From Harmonia axyridis (lineage: Eukaryota > Arthropoda > Insecta > Coleoptera > Coccinellidae): a stretch of DNA of 64,000 nt. The position numbers were made by a program, and so were the translations under genes. Where the stretch lies: contig NC_059507.1 in the NCBI RefSeq assembly GCF_914767665.1, positions 620,001-684,000 on the forward strand, in the 5' to 3' direction. The notes below the pieces were generated by a model. It ran no database searches, had not been told where the DNA came from, and saw only the letters and a list, made by a program, of their open reading frames with translations. Shown in pieces: positions 32,768-45,144 of the stretch. Each line of letters opens with the position of its first letter. The stretch's first letter is position 1.

Positions 32768-33676
32768 AAGGGTGTTTTTTTTTCGAGGTATATAACTTTA
32801 AGTTGGCATTACTGTTCAAGATGGCGACCGATTTAACAGCTGTCAAGTGATTTATTCTCAGTTTGGTTTGGCAATTCATCATGAATAGACTCACGCCTGA
32901 ACAACGCTTGCAAATAGTGCAATTTCATTTCGAAAATAATGGTTCTGAGATTGCCGTTGTTCCCGATTTTCATAAGCGAATTTTGTTTAGCGAACAAACA
33001 AAACTGCCGCATTTGGAGTGAAGCTAATCCTCAAGTGTATGTCGAAACACCGTTACATCCAGAAAAACAGACTGTTTGGTGCGCTTTATGGGCTGGTGGA
33101 ATCATTAGTCCGTACTTCTTCAAAAACGATGATTGCCAGAACGTTACAGTCAATGGTGATCGGTATAGAGCCATAATTACTAACTTTTTCATTCCTGAAT
33201 TGAACAACCATGATGTCCAGGAGCTGTGGTTCCAACAAGACGGCGCAACATGTCACACAGCTAGTGCCACAATCGATTTATTGAAAGACACGTTTGGTGA
33301 CAGCCTAATTTCACGTTTTGGACCTGTGAATTGGCCTCCAAGATCTTGTGATTTAACACCGCCAGACTATTTTCTGTGGGGCTATGTAAAGTCATTGGTC
33401 TATGCGGATAAGCCACAAACCCTTGACCATTTGGAAGACAACATTCGCCGTGTTATTGCCGATATACGGCCACAAATGTTGGAAAAAGTAATCGAAAATT
33501 GGACGTACAGATTGGACTACATCCGAGCCAGCCGTGGCGGTCATATGCCAGAAATCATATTTAAAATGTGATGCCACAAGATTATCTTGCGGATAAATAA
33601 AATTCATGTCAATCGAATAATCCATCGTTGTTTTATTGCAACTTAAAGTTCTATAGCTCTAAAAAAAAAACCCCTT
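32768..33676 (+). mobile_element. Short DD41D mariner, copy 8 (group B)
   Basis: 909 bp. Terminal repeats AAGGGTGTTTTTTTTTCGAG and a slightly mutated right end (ACCCCTT) followed by TA; the left flank is TG. Group B deletion: the sequence after 'aataatggttctgag' jumps to 'attgccgttgttcccg' and also lacks the 32 bases encoding the first catalytic Asp motif. It carries one of the two longest open frames of the family. Confidence 0.92.
32939..33571 (+). pseudogene. Catalytic-domain-only transposase ORF of copy 8
   Basis: 210 residues from ATG 32939 (MVLRLPLFPIF) to the usual C-terminus EIIFKM. The start is out of frame with the original transposase start. It keeps the second and third Asp (QQDGATCHTA, CDLTPPDYFLWG; 41 residues between) but lacks the FSDEAHFW motif with the first Asp and the whole DNA-binding domain. 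It therefore cannot be an active transposase. Whether it is translated is unknown. Confidence 0.7.
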
Positions 33677-33678
33677 TA

Positions 33679-34526
33679 TTATTTCAGCTATTACCCCGCT
33701 CAGTTCAATTTCAATTCAGTTTTGTACGCTCACAAGATTTAAAAATTCAAATTTTCCCGCGCTATGAACGTCAAAAATCCACATATTTCCATTCTCGCCA
33801 ACTTTCAAACGAACTCCATACCGCAAAGCCCACAAATGCTCGCATCGTGAAGAATGAAATTGATGCTTCAATTTACCCCAAATTTTTTCACGCGAGTGAA
33901 GCTTTAACACAGCGAAAATTGAGGTGTTTACGTCATTTCGCACATTTGGCGTAACCTCGAACTTGAAACATCGAGTTTTCCGGTACTTGATTCCCCCAGA
34001 ACGAGGTCTTAACCTAGTTACATTTTCCGTTCCTCGGAATTATTGTTTCCTAAGATAACCAAGACGAAAAAAAAACAACTACTGAGGTCGTCCCGCAAGA
34101 TATTCGTAATGTCAAATTTAGGATGTCTTGTTCCCTTGAAGATTGAATGCCGCAGTGGGGAAAATTAGGTTTTCACTTCATTTGGAGGAAATGAAACCGG
34201 GCTAAAACATGTACGAGGGGGTGGGAACGCCCGAAGGGGGTGTTGGCGGTAACAAAGAGGTTGTTGAATGAGAGATGAAGGGGGGGATGGTTTTTGCGTT
34301 GAGATAATTCATTTTCGAGTGAGTTTCCAGCCATTATGATAACGATTATATGTAACGGTTGTGATTTTGCAAGCGGAAAAACCAACAGACTGTGCAGCGT
34401 GAATGAAAATGCTACTTAAAACTGACTAATTATGTCTTGCTGCGTCTTCAAGGTTATCGTATGAAAAATGGTCCCTTCGAGTCGGATTGGAACTGTTGCG
34501 AAATGGCGAATGAGCTTACATCAATA
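33679..34526. other. Intergenic, partly GC-richer, no gene supported
   Basis: A + frame at 33628-33954 lacks known motifs. At 34200-34300 there are G-rich runs ('gagggggtgggaacgcccg', 'gaagggggggatgg'), unlike the AT-rich surroundings; a promoter or exon is possible but not shown. Confidence 0.35.
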
Positions 34527-34946
34527 CAGTGGGTGTCCGTGAAGTTAGCACCCACTTTTTCGAAAATAAATTATTTTTTTTTTGCATTCGTTAGTAACTA
34601 TTTGTAACACAAAAATTTTCGTTTGTACCTCAAGGATACTGGTAGAAAAACATCGCATTCCACTGGGGTGCTAACTTCAAGTTTTTTTTCGATTTTTCCA
34701 AAAAAAAAAATTTAGTTAGAAAGTCCATCGTTAGTAACTGTTTGTAACACAGAAATTTCCGTTCGTTATCCAATCTATAATGAAAAAAAAAAATTCCTAA
34801 ATTGCGAAATTAGCAGTTAGCATTCTATCAGTATCCTCGAGGTACAAACGAAAATTGTTGTGTTACAAATAGTTACTAACGAGTTACTAACGAATGCAAA
34901 AAAAAAAAATCATTTTCGAAAAAGTGGGTGCTAACTTCGCATTTTA
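34527..34946. repeat. Inverted-repeat element
   Basis: 'gaagttagcacccactttttcg' at 34540 faces 'cgaaaaagtgggtgctaacttc' at 34917, and 'cgttagtaactatttgtaac' faces 'gttacaaatagttactaacg'. A partial third copy in direct order lies in the middle (34664-34760). No coding capacity. Confidence 0.75.
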
Positions 34947-35092
34947 GGAGTTTTTTTCATTATTTTTGGTAAAGCTCCTGGCTTCATTCTTTTCTCGTTT
35001 TTCGTCTATTTTCTACTGGAATTTTGCATAAAGCTCGAAATTGCTATTCCATAAAGGGTTTTCCGATAAGAGGATTTTGAATAGCCAGCTAT

Positions 35093-36346
35093 TAGGCCAA
35101 TTGAGAAGTCCCCGGTTTGAGGCACAGATGGCCGTGCTAGTATTAAATCCATATGATTTTTAGTTAGTACCAACCTTCGAACGATACAAGTCAAAATTTG
35201 ACAGCTGTCCTACCATTACTTTGTGAGATATTGCGTTCTGAATGTAGCTACTTTTGTTATTTGAAAAGAGATTTCGTGTGCTGATAAAATATTGCTTATT
35301 GAAGGGAAAAAAACAGTTGAAGCAAAATCTTGGCTTGATGAAGAGTTTCCGGGGTCTGCACCAGGAAAATCAACCATCATTGATTGGTATGCTAAGTTTA
35401 AACGTGGTGAAATGAGCACCGAAGACGGCGAATGCAGTGGACGGCTAAAAGAAGCTGTCACCAATGAAAAAATCAAAAAAGTTCACAAAATAATTTCGAA
35501 TGACCGTAAAGTGAAGTTGATCGAGATAGCAGACTTTGTGAAGATATCATCTGAACGTATACATCATATCATTCACGTATATTTGTACATGAGAAAGCTG
35601 TGTGCAAAATGGGTGCTGCGTGAGCTCAGAATCGGTCAAAAGCAACAACTAATGATTCTGAGCAGTGTTTGAAGCTGAATAAGTGCAATAAACCTGATTT
35701 TTTGCGTCGATATGGGACAATGCATGAAACATGGCTCCATCATTTCACTCCGGAGTCCAATCGACAGTCAGCTGAGTGGACTGCACACGATGAACCGAAT
35801 CCAAAGCGAGGAAAAACACAACAGTCAGCTGGCAAGGTTTTGGCATCAGTATTCTGGTATGCGCAAGGTATAATATTCATTGATTGCCTCCAAAAGAGCA
35901 AGACTATCAACAGCGATTATTATATAGCGTTATTGGACCGCTTAAAGGATGAAATCGTTAAAAAACGGCCCCTTTGGAGATAAAAAGGTACTGTTTCATC
36001 AAGACAATGCGCCGTGTAACAAATCAATGAAAACAATGGCAAAATTGCATGAGTTGGGCTTCGAATTGCTTCTGCATCCACCGTTTTCTCCAGATCTGGC
36101 CCCCCAGCGACTTTTTACTGTTCTCAGACCTCAAAAGAATGCTCGCTGGAAAGAAATTTAGCACCAATGAAGAAGTAATCGCCGAAACTGAGGCCTATTT
36201 TGAAGCGAAAGACAAATCGTACTACAAAAATGGTATCCAAAAGTTGGAAGATCGCTATAATCGCTGTATCTCCCTCGAAGGCAACTATGTTGAATAATAA
36301 AATCAAATTTACTGTGGTAGACTGGAGACTTTTCAATTGGCTTGTT
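35093..36346 (+). mobile_element. DD34D mariner (cecropia-like), near full length, broken
   Basis: Terminal repeats: TAGGCCAATTGAGAAGTCC at the left and GACTTTTCAATTGGCTTG at the right, about 1.25 kb. The transposase can be followed through four frames: KSTIIDWYAKFKRGEMSTED, then HETWLHHFTPESNRQSAEW, then FHQDNAPCNKS (second Asp) and HPPFSPDLAP, where a frameshift removes the third Asp, then RMLAGKKFSTNEEVIAETEA. The spacing fits DD34D. Frame breaks at about 35670, 35975 and 36105 make it inactive. Confidence 0.88.
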
Positions 36347-37269
36347 ACCTTTTATGATTAATGACAATCTTCGAGAATTTAATTCAAGAACAAGTGGAAA
36401 TAAAAAAAAACCGAATTGAATAAAATATCTACCTCCATATTTCTGAAAACATTAAATCTCTCCGCCTAGTTTTTATTGAGTATCGACTATTATCTGAAAA
36501 ACTACTGAACACGCAGTGAACGACCTAGATGTATGGCCTACTATCGTATTTTCCTAGCATTATATGGCAGCGATTGCATTCTAAAAAGGGTTCTTAAACG
36601 TAACCATTCCACCGGATAATCAATGGTGAAGCTTTAGAGATTCACCATTGTAATTTCACCCCATTTTCTAAGCGAAATTGGTAATTAACCTCAACCAATA
36701 AGGTGTTTATTAACTTCAATTCTTTAGATGTTCGCTAGTTTATAATTGACTTATTTCGCTGAAGCCTTCCGTTCTAATCCTCGCAAGTACATTATTCCAT
36801 GATCTTTGTACATCTGTGGCTCGAAATTAATTCTTAATACACATGGATTCCGAGACTTGACAGAAATGAAAATGGGAAATCGCTATTTCCTTGCCCGATT
36901 TACAAATATTCCTAACAGTAGTCGAGGATTTTCTGATTGCCATTTCTTTGTCGTGGATGAATATCTAAAAATAATACATCACTTTCTTTGGAGAACTGTC
37001 AAACAGGATATATTATGCAGTAGGTGGTTCTTACATAGTCATTTTGTGGTTGAGTTCAAGGAATATTTGTGGTTCCTTATAGGAGGGATGAGTTTTTTAT
37101 AGGATATACAGGAAGTTCATAAATTGAAGGTACCGGGTTTTCACCATAATTTGACCCCCCCTTCAACTTTTTTACTGAAAGAGGTACAGAAAAATGTTTT
37201 CTACAAAAGATTCACGAAATCGACTAGTGTTTTTTAAAATGATTTCATAAAACGAAATATATACAGAGT
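36347..37269. other. Intergenic, no gene seen
   Basis: A 98-codon + frame at 36806-37102 has no recognisable motif and an unremarkable composition. Confidence 0.35.
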
Positions 37270-37322
37270 GGGCAACATATTGATTGCAACTTCATTTTTT
37301 CAAATGGAACACCCTGTATATT
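37270..37322. repeat. MITE end fragment
   Basis: 'tacagagtgggcaacatatt' at one side and 'ggaacaccctgtata' at the other enclose a very short segment; another TACAGxGTG-type terminus. Confidence 0.45.
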
Positions 37323-37437
37323 TTTCTATATTTGTCTAGCTCTTTCTTCCCTGATTGCGAATATATAACATATGTTTGGCCGATCTCTCTAATTCTGAGT
37401 ACTACAGAGTTTCAAATTTTAAGAACCAAAACCAAAT

Positions 37438-37725
37438 GAGGCCGTTTTTTAACGATTTCATCCTTTAAACGATCCAATAACGCTATATAATAATCGCTGT
37501 TGATGGTCTGGCCCTTTTGAAGGTAATCAATGAATATTATACCTTGCACATCCCAGAATACTGATGCAATAACCTTGCCAGCAGACTGTGGTGTTTTTCA
37601 TCGCTTTGGATTCCGTTTATCGTGTGCAGTCCACTCAGCTGACTGTCGATTGGACTCCGGAGTAGAATGATGGAGCCATGTTTAATCCATTGTCACATAT
37701 CGCAAAAATTCAGTAAATTCAAGTG
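37438..37725 (-). mobile_element. DD34D mariner, central fragment
   Basis: The minus strand encodes the region MDETWLHH to INSDYYIALLDRLKDEIV, matching 35700-35960. Both ends of the element are missing. Confidence 0.75.
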
Positions 37726-38381
37726 GATGTTGCATGAATTTCAATTGCTTGAAGGTAAAATTATTAAAAAGAAAATTGGTCTTCATGAAGTACCATAGAA
37801 ATAATGTTTTGCCTTCGCGTATGCTATCAAAGATTGAGTATTAATTAAAATTTGAAATGTGCTTATTTCATTAACTTTCTGTTCGTGAAAATCCCAAGTG
37901 ACATTTTCATCTATCAATGAAATATCCCACCAAACACAGTACGTACTAATTTTCCAACAGATCAAGAATGACTCCCATTTTGAGAAGTTGAAACTTTTCG
38001 TAATATCTACCTAAGGGTCGAAGTTTATTGAAACTCTATGTCTCGGGGAGTTTGGGAATTCGGAACTTAGTTTTCTGTTGGACCAGCAAAATCGGGATTT
38101 TATTCATCTTATTTCGTTGTGGGATAGTGAGGTGTGTGTTTTCTTCTTGAATATACGGATGTATGAGAAAATTGTGTTATGCGGTACGAGATTATTTGTT
38201 ATTTCTATCTTGTCGAGTTTGTTTTCCGAATAAGTTTATGAAAAATAGATGTTTTAGGTGGAAAACCCGTGGAATATGCGACATGACATCCAGAAAGCTG
38301 CATGTATAAGGTCACTCATCCAGGTAGTGACCTCGTCCAGCAACTGTTTGGTTCTTAAGATCGGAAAAACTTCACTTCTAA
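37726..38381. other. Intergenic, no gene seen
   Basis: No credible coding frame or repeat end. Confidence 0.4.
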
Positions 38382-38383
38382 TA

Positions 38384-39299
38384 ACGGGTGTTTTTTTTCG
38401 AGGTATATAACTTTAAGTTGGCATTACTGTTCAATATGGCGACCGATTTAACAGCTGTCAAGTGCTTCATTCTCAGTTTGGTTTGGTAATTCATCATGAA
38501 TATACTCACGCCTGAACAACGCTTGCAAATAGTGCAATTTCATTTCGAAAATAATGGTTCTGTGCGGAATACGTATCGCGCACTACGTCCATTAGCGATG
38601 AAGCGCACTTCTGGTTGAATGGCTACGTCAACAAACAAAACTGCCTCATTTGGAGTGAAGCTAATCCTCAAGTGTATGTCGAAATACCGTTACATCCAGA
38701 AAAACTGTCTGTTTGGTGCGCTTTATGGGCTGGTGCAATCATTGGTCCGTACGATGATGGCCAGAACGTTACAGTCAATGGTGATCTGTATAGAGCCATG
38801 ATTACTGACTTTTTCATTCCTGAATTGAACAACTATGATGTCCAGGAGCTGTGGTTCCAACAAGACGGCGCAACATGTTACACAGCTCGTCCCACAATCG
38901 ATGTATTGAAAGACACTTTTGATGACCGCCTAATTTCACGTTTTGGACCTGTGAATTGGCCTCCAAAATCTTGTGATTTAACACCTCTAGACTACTTTCT
39001 GTGGGGCTTTGTAAAGTCATTGGTCTATGCGGATAAGCCACAAACCCTTGACCATTTGGAGGACAACATTCGCCGTGTTATTGCCGATATACGGCCACAA
39101 ATGTTGGAAAAAGTCATCGAAAATTGAACGTCCAGATTGGACTACATCCGAGCCAGCCGTGGCGGTCATATGCCAGAAATCATATTTAAAATGTAATGCC
39201 ACAAGATTATCTTGCGGATAAATAAAATTCATAACAATCGAACAATCCATCGTTGTTTTATTGCAATTTAAAGTTCTATAGCTCTAAAAAAACACCCTT
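38384..39299 (+). mobile_element. Short DD41D mariner, copy 9 (group A)
   Basis: 916 bp with TA on both sides (38382-38383, 39300-39301). It lacks a further 11 bases at the group A junction ('cgtccattagcgatgaag') and an in-frame 12 bases (GPYDDGQN). A 170-codon frame (38615-39127) ends at a TGG to TGA change in the ENW motif. Confidence 0.92.
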
Positions 39300-39301
39300 T
39301 A

Positions 39302-40461
39302 TAAATGAGGTAATGTTACTTCAAACTTTACTTAATTCAATTAGATTAGATCAAATAATGTCGATGTAAGATTGACGTAGTTTCTGGTCGATATAAGTAA
39401 ATATTAATCTGAAACATTCACCAATCTACGTTTTCTCCGAAATCATTTCCACATACTGATGGTATTTTGATCCAGTTTGAATTATTTCATGTTTCATAAC
39501 AGCTTCATGCAGATGAAACTACGATTGCAGTTCGATTACATCGACTGTCATTTCCGGAGATCCTAGATTGCCTGTCATTTCACATGGAAAGGGCTTCGAA
39601 CCGAAAATATTATCAAGTAACAAAGCCATAGAATAAAACACAATCAGAAATCAAACATTCTAGTTTATGAATGAACTGAATTGATCTAAAAAAATATCAC
39701 GAAGACTCCAATTGAGGACATGAAACAATTTTATTAAAAAATTAACTGGATCTGGATCAAATTTTTTTAACTCTCTTCACGAACATATGTTCGAATTTGT
39801 TGAACGTATCTAGTAATTAATTCAAACGTTGACAGTACATCCATCAAATGGAACTGCTCTTAATTGAGAAATCTCTTTGGAACTCTGATTTCAAAGAACT
39901 CCATACCTGTCCTCAAAACGTGACATAACAAAAACAACAATAAAACGAAAAACATAATCATTTTAACGAGCCAACCTGAAAATACAGAAATTCATCTGTG
40001 TTTGCCCAAAGAATTACATTTTTTATTAATCTGGTTTTTGATAACTCGAATATTGAATAATGAAATTGAATTGCAGTATGTGTTAGTTTCAAATATTATG
40101 TACATAATCGTGTTACTATTGAATTCACATCAATAAAAGTGAAATATGGTATATGTTGTTTTCAATCTAGAAACGAGTGATCTATGTAAATAATTCAAAT
40201 TTGGTTTTACCATCTGTTTTATTGTTGGTCTGGAATAATTAGATTTTGTATGACAGATCGAGTTTGAGTCTGCATCTATAAACTACTGTTGTTGTTCAAT
40301 TATTGGAATGAAACGAGCATTTTATCACATATACTGTAAATTAGGAGTTAAAATTGAAACAAAATGGAAAATATAATAATACATATTAATAATTATGTGT
40401 GTTTATCATTGAATCTGGATCGAGATATTGAAGGTTGAGTGCAGCTACATTTATTGTTGTT
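39302..40461. other. Intergenic, no gene seen
   Basis: AT-rich stretch without recognisable genes or repeat termini. Confidence 0.4.
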
Positions 40462-40500
40462 TTAAAAATGGATAACACCGAGTTTCGTGTATGGATAAAA
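40462..40500 (+). mobile_element. Mariner N-terminal scrap
   Basis: 'gttttaaaaatggataacac' followed by a reading MDNTEFRVWIK. A close match lies at 51195 (MDKNEFRVWTKY). Copy 10 begins directly after it. Confidence 0.5.
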
Positions 40501-40502
40501 TA

Positions 40503-41410
40503 AAGGGTGTTTTTTTTTAGAGGTATAGAACTTTAAATTGCAATAAAACAACGATGGATTATTCGATTGACATGAATTTTATTTATCCGCAAGATAATCT
40601 TGAGGCATTACATTTTGAATATGATTTCTGGCATATGACCGCCACGGCTGGCTCGGATGTAGTCCAATCTGGGCGTCCAATTGTCGATGACTTTTTCCAA
40701 CATTTGTGGCCGTATATCGGCAATAACACTGTGAATGTTGTCTTCCAAATGGTCAAGGGTTTGTGGCTTATCCGCATAGACCAATGACTTTATATAGCCC
40801 CACAGAAAGTAGTCTAGCGGTGTTAAATCACAAGATCTTGGAGGCCAATTCACAGGTCCAAAACGTGAAATTAGGCGGTCACCAAACGTGTCTTTCAATA
40901 AATCGATTGTGGCAGGAGCTGTGTTACATGTTGCGCCATCTTGTTGGAACCACAGCTCCTGGACATCATGGTTGTTCAATTCAGGAATGAAAAAGTTAGT
41001 AATCATGGCTCTATACCGATCAACATTGACTGTAACGTTCTGACCATCATCGTTTTTGAAGAAGTACGGACCAATGATTCCACCAGCCCATAAAGCGTAC
41101 CAAACAGTCAGTTTTTCTGGATGTAACGGTGTTTCGACATACACTTGAGGATTAGCTTCACTCCAAATGCGGCAGTTTTGTTTGTTCGCTAAACAAAAGT
41201 CGCTTATGAAAATCGGGAACAACGGCAATCTCAGAACCATTATTTTCGGAATGAAATTGCACTATTTGCAAGCGTTGTTCAGGGGTGAATCTATTCATGA
41301 TGAATTGCCAAACGAAACTGAGAATAAATCACTTGACAGCTGTTAAATCAGTCGCCATCTTGAACAGTAATGCCAACTTAATGTTATATACCTCGAGAAA
41401 AAACACCCGT
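40503..41410 (-). mobile_element. Short DD41D mariner, copy 10 (group B)
   Basis: 908 bp with TA on both sides (40501-40502, 41411-41412). The same group B deletions as copies 8 and 11. The right terminal repeat (internal on minus) is slightly mutated (CTCGAGAAAAAACACCCGT). Confidence 0.92.
40608..41240 (-). pseudogene. Catalytic-domain-only transposase ORF of copy 10
   Basis: 210 residues from ATG 41240 (MVLRLPLFPIF) to EIIFKM, collinear with the ORF of copy 8 but differing at about a dozen sites, and also free of stops. First Asp motif and DNA-binding domain are absent. Confidence 0.7.
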
Positions 41411-41742
41411 TAGTAATACTGTAGTTTTTACTTTTCAAATGTCAATAGATGACAGTTCTAAAAGTTTCAAAATGAAGCGTCTTATTAGAAAACGCTTTTT
41501 ATGAATTAGTAGCTAGGTGATCTATTATTAGAAACTGCAGAAGAATTTTTCCATTCAGTTTGATATTATGTTCGTCATAAAGTAGAAACATATAAAAGGA
41601 TCATAACAGTTGATGATACATAAATGTTTGAAAATACTGAATTATCCAAACGGTCATCTGACTTGAAATCCACATCTTACATGAAGTTCATTTCTCCTTT
41701 TTAACTCTACCTACGTTGGAAATTCACTGAATCATCCTACTA

Positions 41743-44328
41743 TACAGGGTGGCCATTTCAGGGCCGTCGCTAGGGGGTAGGCAGGGGAGGCGACCGCCTA
41801 GGGCGGCAAAATTCTGGGGCGGCATTTCAATCTTGATCAACAAAAATCATATGTGTAGAAATTCAAAGTAAGAAATGAGATTTAAATCGGTTAGAAACAA
41901 CACGAAAATATACAGACAATTTAATCAACATTTTAAACTATCAGAGGTGCCGCATTATACACAACAACTCATAAATATCCAGATGTCGTGTAAACCCTCT
42001 CACAGCTGTTTACTGTTTACGAGATATTGATGCTAAAAAACACATGTACTAATCAGGCGTGTCGGGCTTCTCTTTGCTACAATGCTCAATTTTATCGCTT
42101 TTTAGCGAGGATATTTTTCTCTACAATTCTTCAACCAGAATGCCTATTCCCAGATGAATGCAAAATATACGAGAAACGTTTCCATTTCATCTTCATCATT
42201 TCCATCTCATCCTTCCTAAGAAATACATATCTGAGAAGTTTATTTTATTCTATACCACGTTCCATTATATAACAATATTTTTTTGATCGTACTGTATGTG
42301 CAAAGTGAGTGTTATATTCTGAATTTTTCGATTTGCCTTTGGATTTAAGGATTTCAAAGTAGATTACTGAAGGTAAGTTCTATAATTTTTTATTTTCATC
42401 ATTTCCTTATTATTATCATTTTTCGGCACTGGAAGTACCTACGTTCGAAGCGTCGGATGATGAGATAGACTTAATAGAAAAAATCATATTCATTTATTTC
42501 AAAATAGGTATAATGTTCCCAAAGAAATATGATCCGTGTTTCTTTCAGGTACGTTTCCGGGGTGGTAGTAGTGCGCCCTAAAACTGTCCAGGCGCCCCCT
42601 GGAGAAAAATTGGGGCGCTTAGATTCAGTTACGATATTCTACTTTATGAACAAAAATTCACATGTTCAAAATGTAAGGTGCCGAAAGAGAAAACAAAAAT
42701 TTCAAGATAATATTTTTCTAAAACGTTCTCATACTTCCCTCGCCCGGAACTTTCAATTGCCCCTTGAAGAACTTTTTCTTAATTAAATACTGAATCAGGG
42801 CCCGCTCTGGAGGCTGCCTAATTGGCATTTTGCCGGGGCGGCAAATATTGGAGGGCGGCATTTTCGATTTTTTTCAGAAATCCGAATTCCAAGAAGAAAG
42901 TGTTGAATACTTTTTTTTTAATTTCAAAGAATTTCACACATGATTTTTTATCAAATTAATTAGTTTTGGGGGTGGGCGCATTCGAATTTGAAATAATGTA
43001 GCTTATCTATCCATTGAATCTGAAATGGCAGAATCATTAGATATCAAAGAACTTGTGAGCAAATTTGCAAAAATGAAAGCTCGAAAAGTTAATTTCTAAA
43101 GAGTTCTTTGAATTTTCTGAGTAATATTTCTAGATTTGTATCACTAATCAACTTATCTCATTATATATATATATTGTACTTATATTTTTCTTCTAGTCAT
43201 TTATATTATGTATTTCTATCTTTACATTTGTTTATTTATACTCGTCATGCATATTATTCGTTTTTACCAATCCTTAAATGCCAATTTTGACATTTACTTA
43301 ATTAACTTTTCGATCATTTATTCAAATGATCGAAAAGTTAATTTTTGAATAATTCGTTGAATATTTTTTCCGGAAAGATATTTTTTGTTCTAGTCATTCA
43401 TATTATGTATTCCTATTATTGTTCCTTACCAATCCTAAAATGATTTTCATTTTTTGTACAAGTTTGAACTTGTTGGTTTTGTTTATATTTTTTCTATGTT
43501 GTTATAATTAAAATTTTACAAACTGTCGCCTTCAACTTTTTCATATTTCGGTAGAAGACCCCGATAACCCGAAATAATTTTTTTGCATTCTGCAGAGTTG
43601 ACTGTTAGGGCGGCAAATTGGGTATTTGCCTAGGGCGGCAATTTGGCTAGCGACGGCCCTGGGCCATTTGAAAACGAAACAGACGAGATTACAGACGAAA
43701 TAAAGTTTTTCGATAGAAATGCTCGGACAGGTCGATTTCTGTTTCGAGGGGGACAACTTAAGATGTACGTTACGGACGCATAGCGCTTCAACCCTTACTG
43801 CTACAACCCCCACCCCCAATTTTTGAATAGGGAAGATGGGGTGAGTGATACCTCAATTTGAAGGTATTTTTATACTGATTTCAGCACAGTAATTGTTTTT
43901 TCATTTTATGCATTAGTTCTCGAAATATTCATGCGTTAGTTAGTTAGGAAGGAAGCCACAGTCATGGTTGTTTTGAAGCTCAAAACGATTTTTCACAAAA
44001 AACACTACAAGTGCCATGAAAACACCACTTCATTTTCAAATACTTAGTTAAGAATATTTCGAGAACTAATGCATAAAATGAAAAAACAATTACTCTGCTG
44101 AAATCAGTATGAAAATACCTTTCAAATGAGGTATCACTCACCCCATCTCCCCTATTCAAAATTTGGGGGTGGGGGTTGTAGTAGCAAGGGTTGAAGCGCT
44201 ATGCGTCCGTAACCTACATCTTAAGTTGTCCCCCTCGAAACAGAAATCGACCTGTCCGAGCATTTCTATCGAAAAACTTTATTTCGTCTGTAATCTCGTC
44301 TGTTTCGTTTTCAAATGGCCACCCTGTA
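41743..44328. repeat. Foldback element with about 300-bp arms, split by a hAT
   Basis: Left end TACAGGGTGGCCATTT (41743-41758), continued after the hAT as GAAAACGAAACAGACGAG (43670 on). The right arm is the complement, ending CAAATGGCCACCCTGTA at 44328. The arms pair over about 300 bp, including 'ctgtccgagcatttctatcg' and 'gtatcactcaccccatct'. The centre is about 80 bp. Without the hAT it would be about 675 bp. Confidence 0.88.
41759..43661. mobile_element. hAT-like non-autonomous element, 8-bp target duplication
   Basis: The 1903-bp element begins CAGGGCCGTCGCTAG and ends with its complement CTAGCGACGGCCCTG. It is flanked by GGCCATTT on both sides (41751-41758, 43662-43669), the 8-bp duplication of hAT elements. 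Subterminal 'cctagggcggca' motifs occur at both ends. Internal sequence at 42797 ('cagggcccgctctggaggc') looks like a second hAT-type end. No transposase frame is seen. Confidence 0.88.
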
Positions 44329-45097
44329 TTAATGTCAACGATATAATTTTCTGGAAATGGTAATTGAGAAGAGAACGAATCAAGACAATTTTATTGAAAC
44401 GTCACGGTAGTATAAAGTTGCGGAAACCGTGAACTTTTTGGCCGAAGTCCAGAGACTCCATTTCAGGAGCTGGATTTGCACTTTTTTTTTTCGGTTGCGC
44501 TTGGAATTTTGTAGTTTCGGACGAATGCAGGATATATGAAGTATCAATTATGCCATCCGCCTTGACCTGAAAACTGCGCTTTGGACAAATAAATAAATCG
44601 TTTGGAAGTTGTGGAAACTACTTTTTCACTATACAATTATTTTTCTTCTCGGTGGAAAATGCGATATGTCGCTGAATTTTATAGTAGGCGAGGATCAATA
44701 AGACTGTTAGTGAGATGGGAACCGTTTGATCTTTTTCAATTTGTCTTTTAGCCGAAAATGGTGTTTCTTTCAGCTCTCGGTTGTGGAGAGATTCGAAAGT
44801 GGTGGATGAATCTCTTTTTTCAATATTAACGGTAAGACATATTTAAAGGATGAAGTATCAATGGATTTTTTATGCAATTTACGGTATTTAGATGACTGAT
44901 TGTAATCTTTAAAAACTAAAGTTAGTTAACGTGAAATACAAATCCTAATAGCGTAGATTTTTTAATTATTATCGATAGTACTCACAAAAATACCAACAGA
45001 TTTAGAAAAAAACCCGATGAAAACTCAGAAATAACATTTCACTCAATAAGTCCAATAACTATCAAATCAAAAAACATTTTTCCTTGAAAAAACATGT
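44329..45097. other. Intergenic, no gene seen
   Basis: No coding frame or repeat terminus recognised. Confidence 0.4.
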
Positions 45098-45142
45098 ACA
45101 GGGTGTCCCAAATTCAATATTCACTAAAAGCATCTCGAGTAC
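45098..45142. repeat. End of a TACAGGGTGTCCC-type MITE, cut by copy 11
   Basis: 'gtacagggtgtcccaaattc' followed by 'aaaagcatctcgagtac' matches the left end of 30921-31296; mariner copy 11 follows at once and the opposite end is absent. Confidence 0.6.
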
Positions 45143-45144
45143 TA

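Noticed and set aside
40554..40990. Recurrent 75-77-codon frames opposite to the mariner transposase (for example MDYSIDMNF... and MAYPHRPMTL...)
   Set aside because: They recur in every copy because the DNA is repeated; they overlap the transposase frame in antisense and show no known domain.
41759..43661. Possible gene inside the hAT element (frames at 42027 and 42529)
   Set aside because: Frames of 81 and 85 codons without transposase motifs; the element looks non-autonomous.
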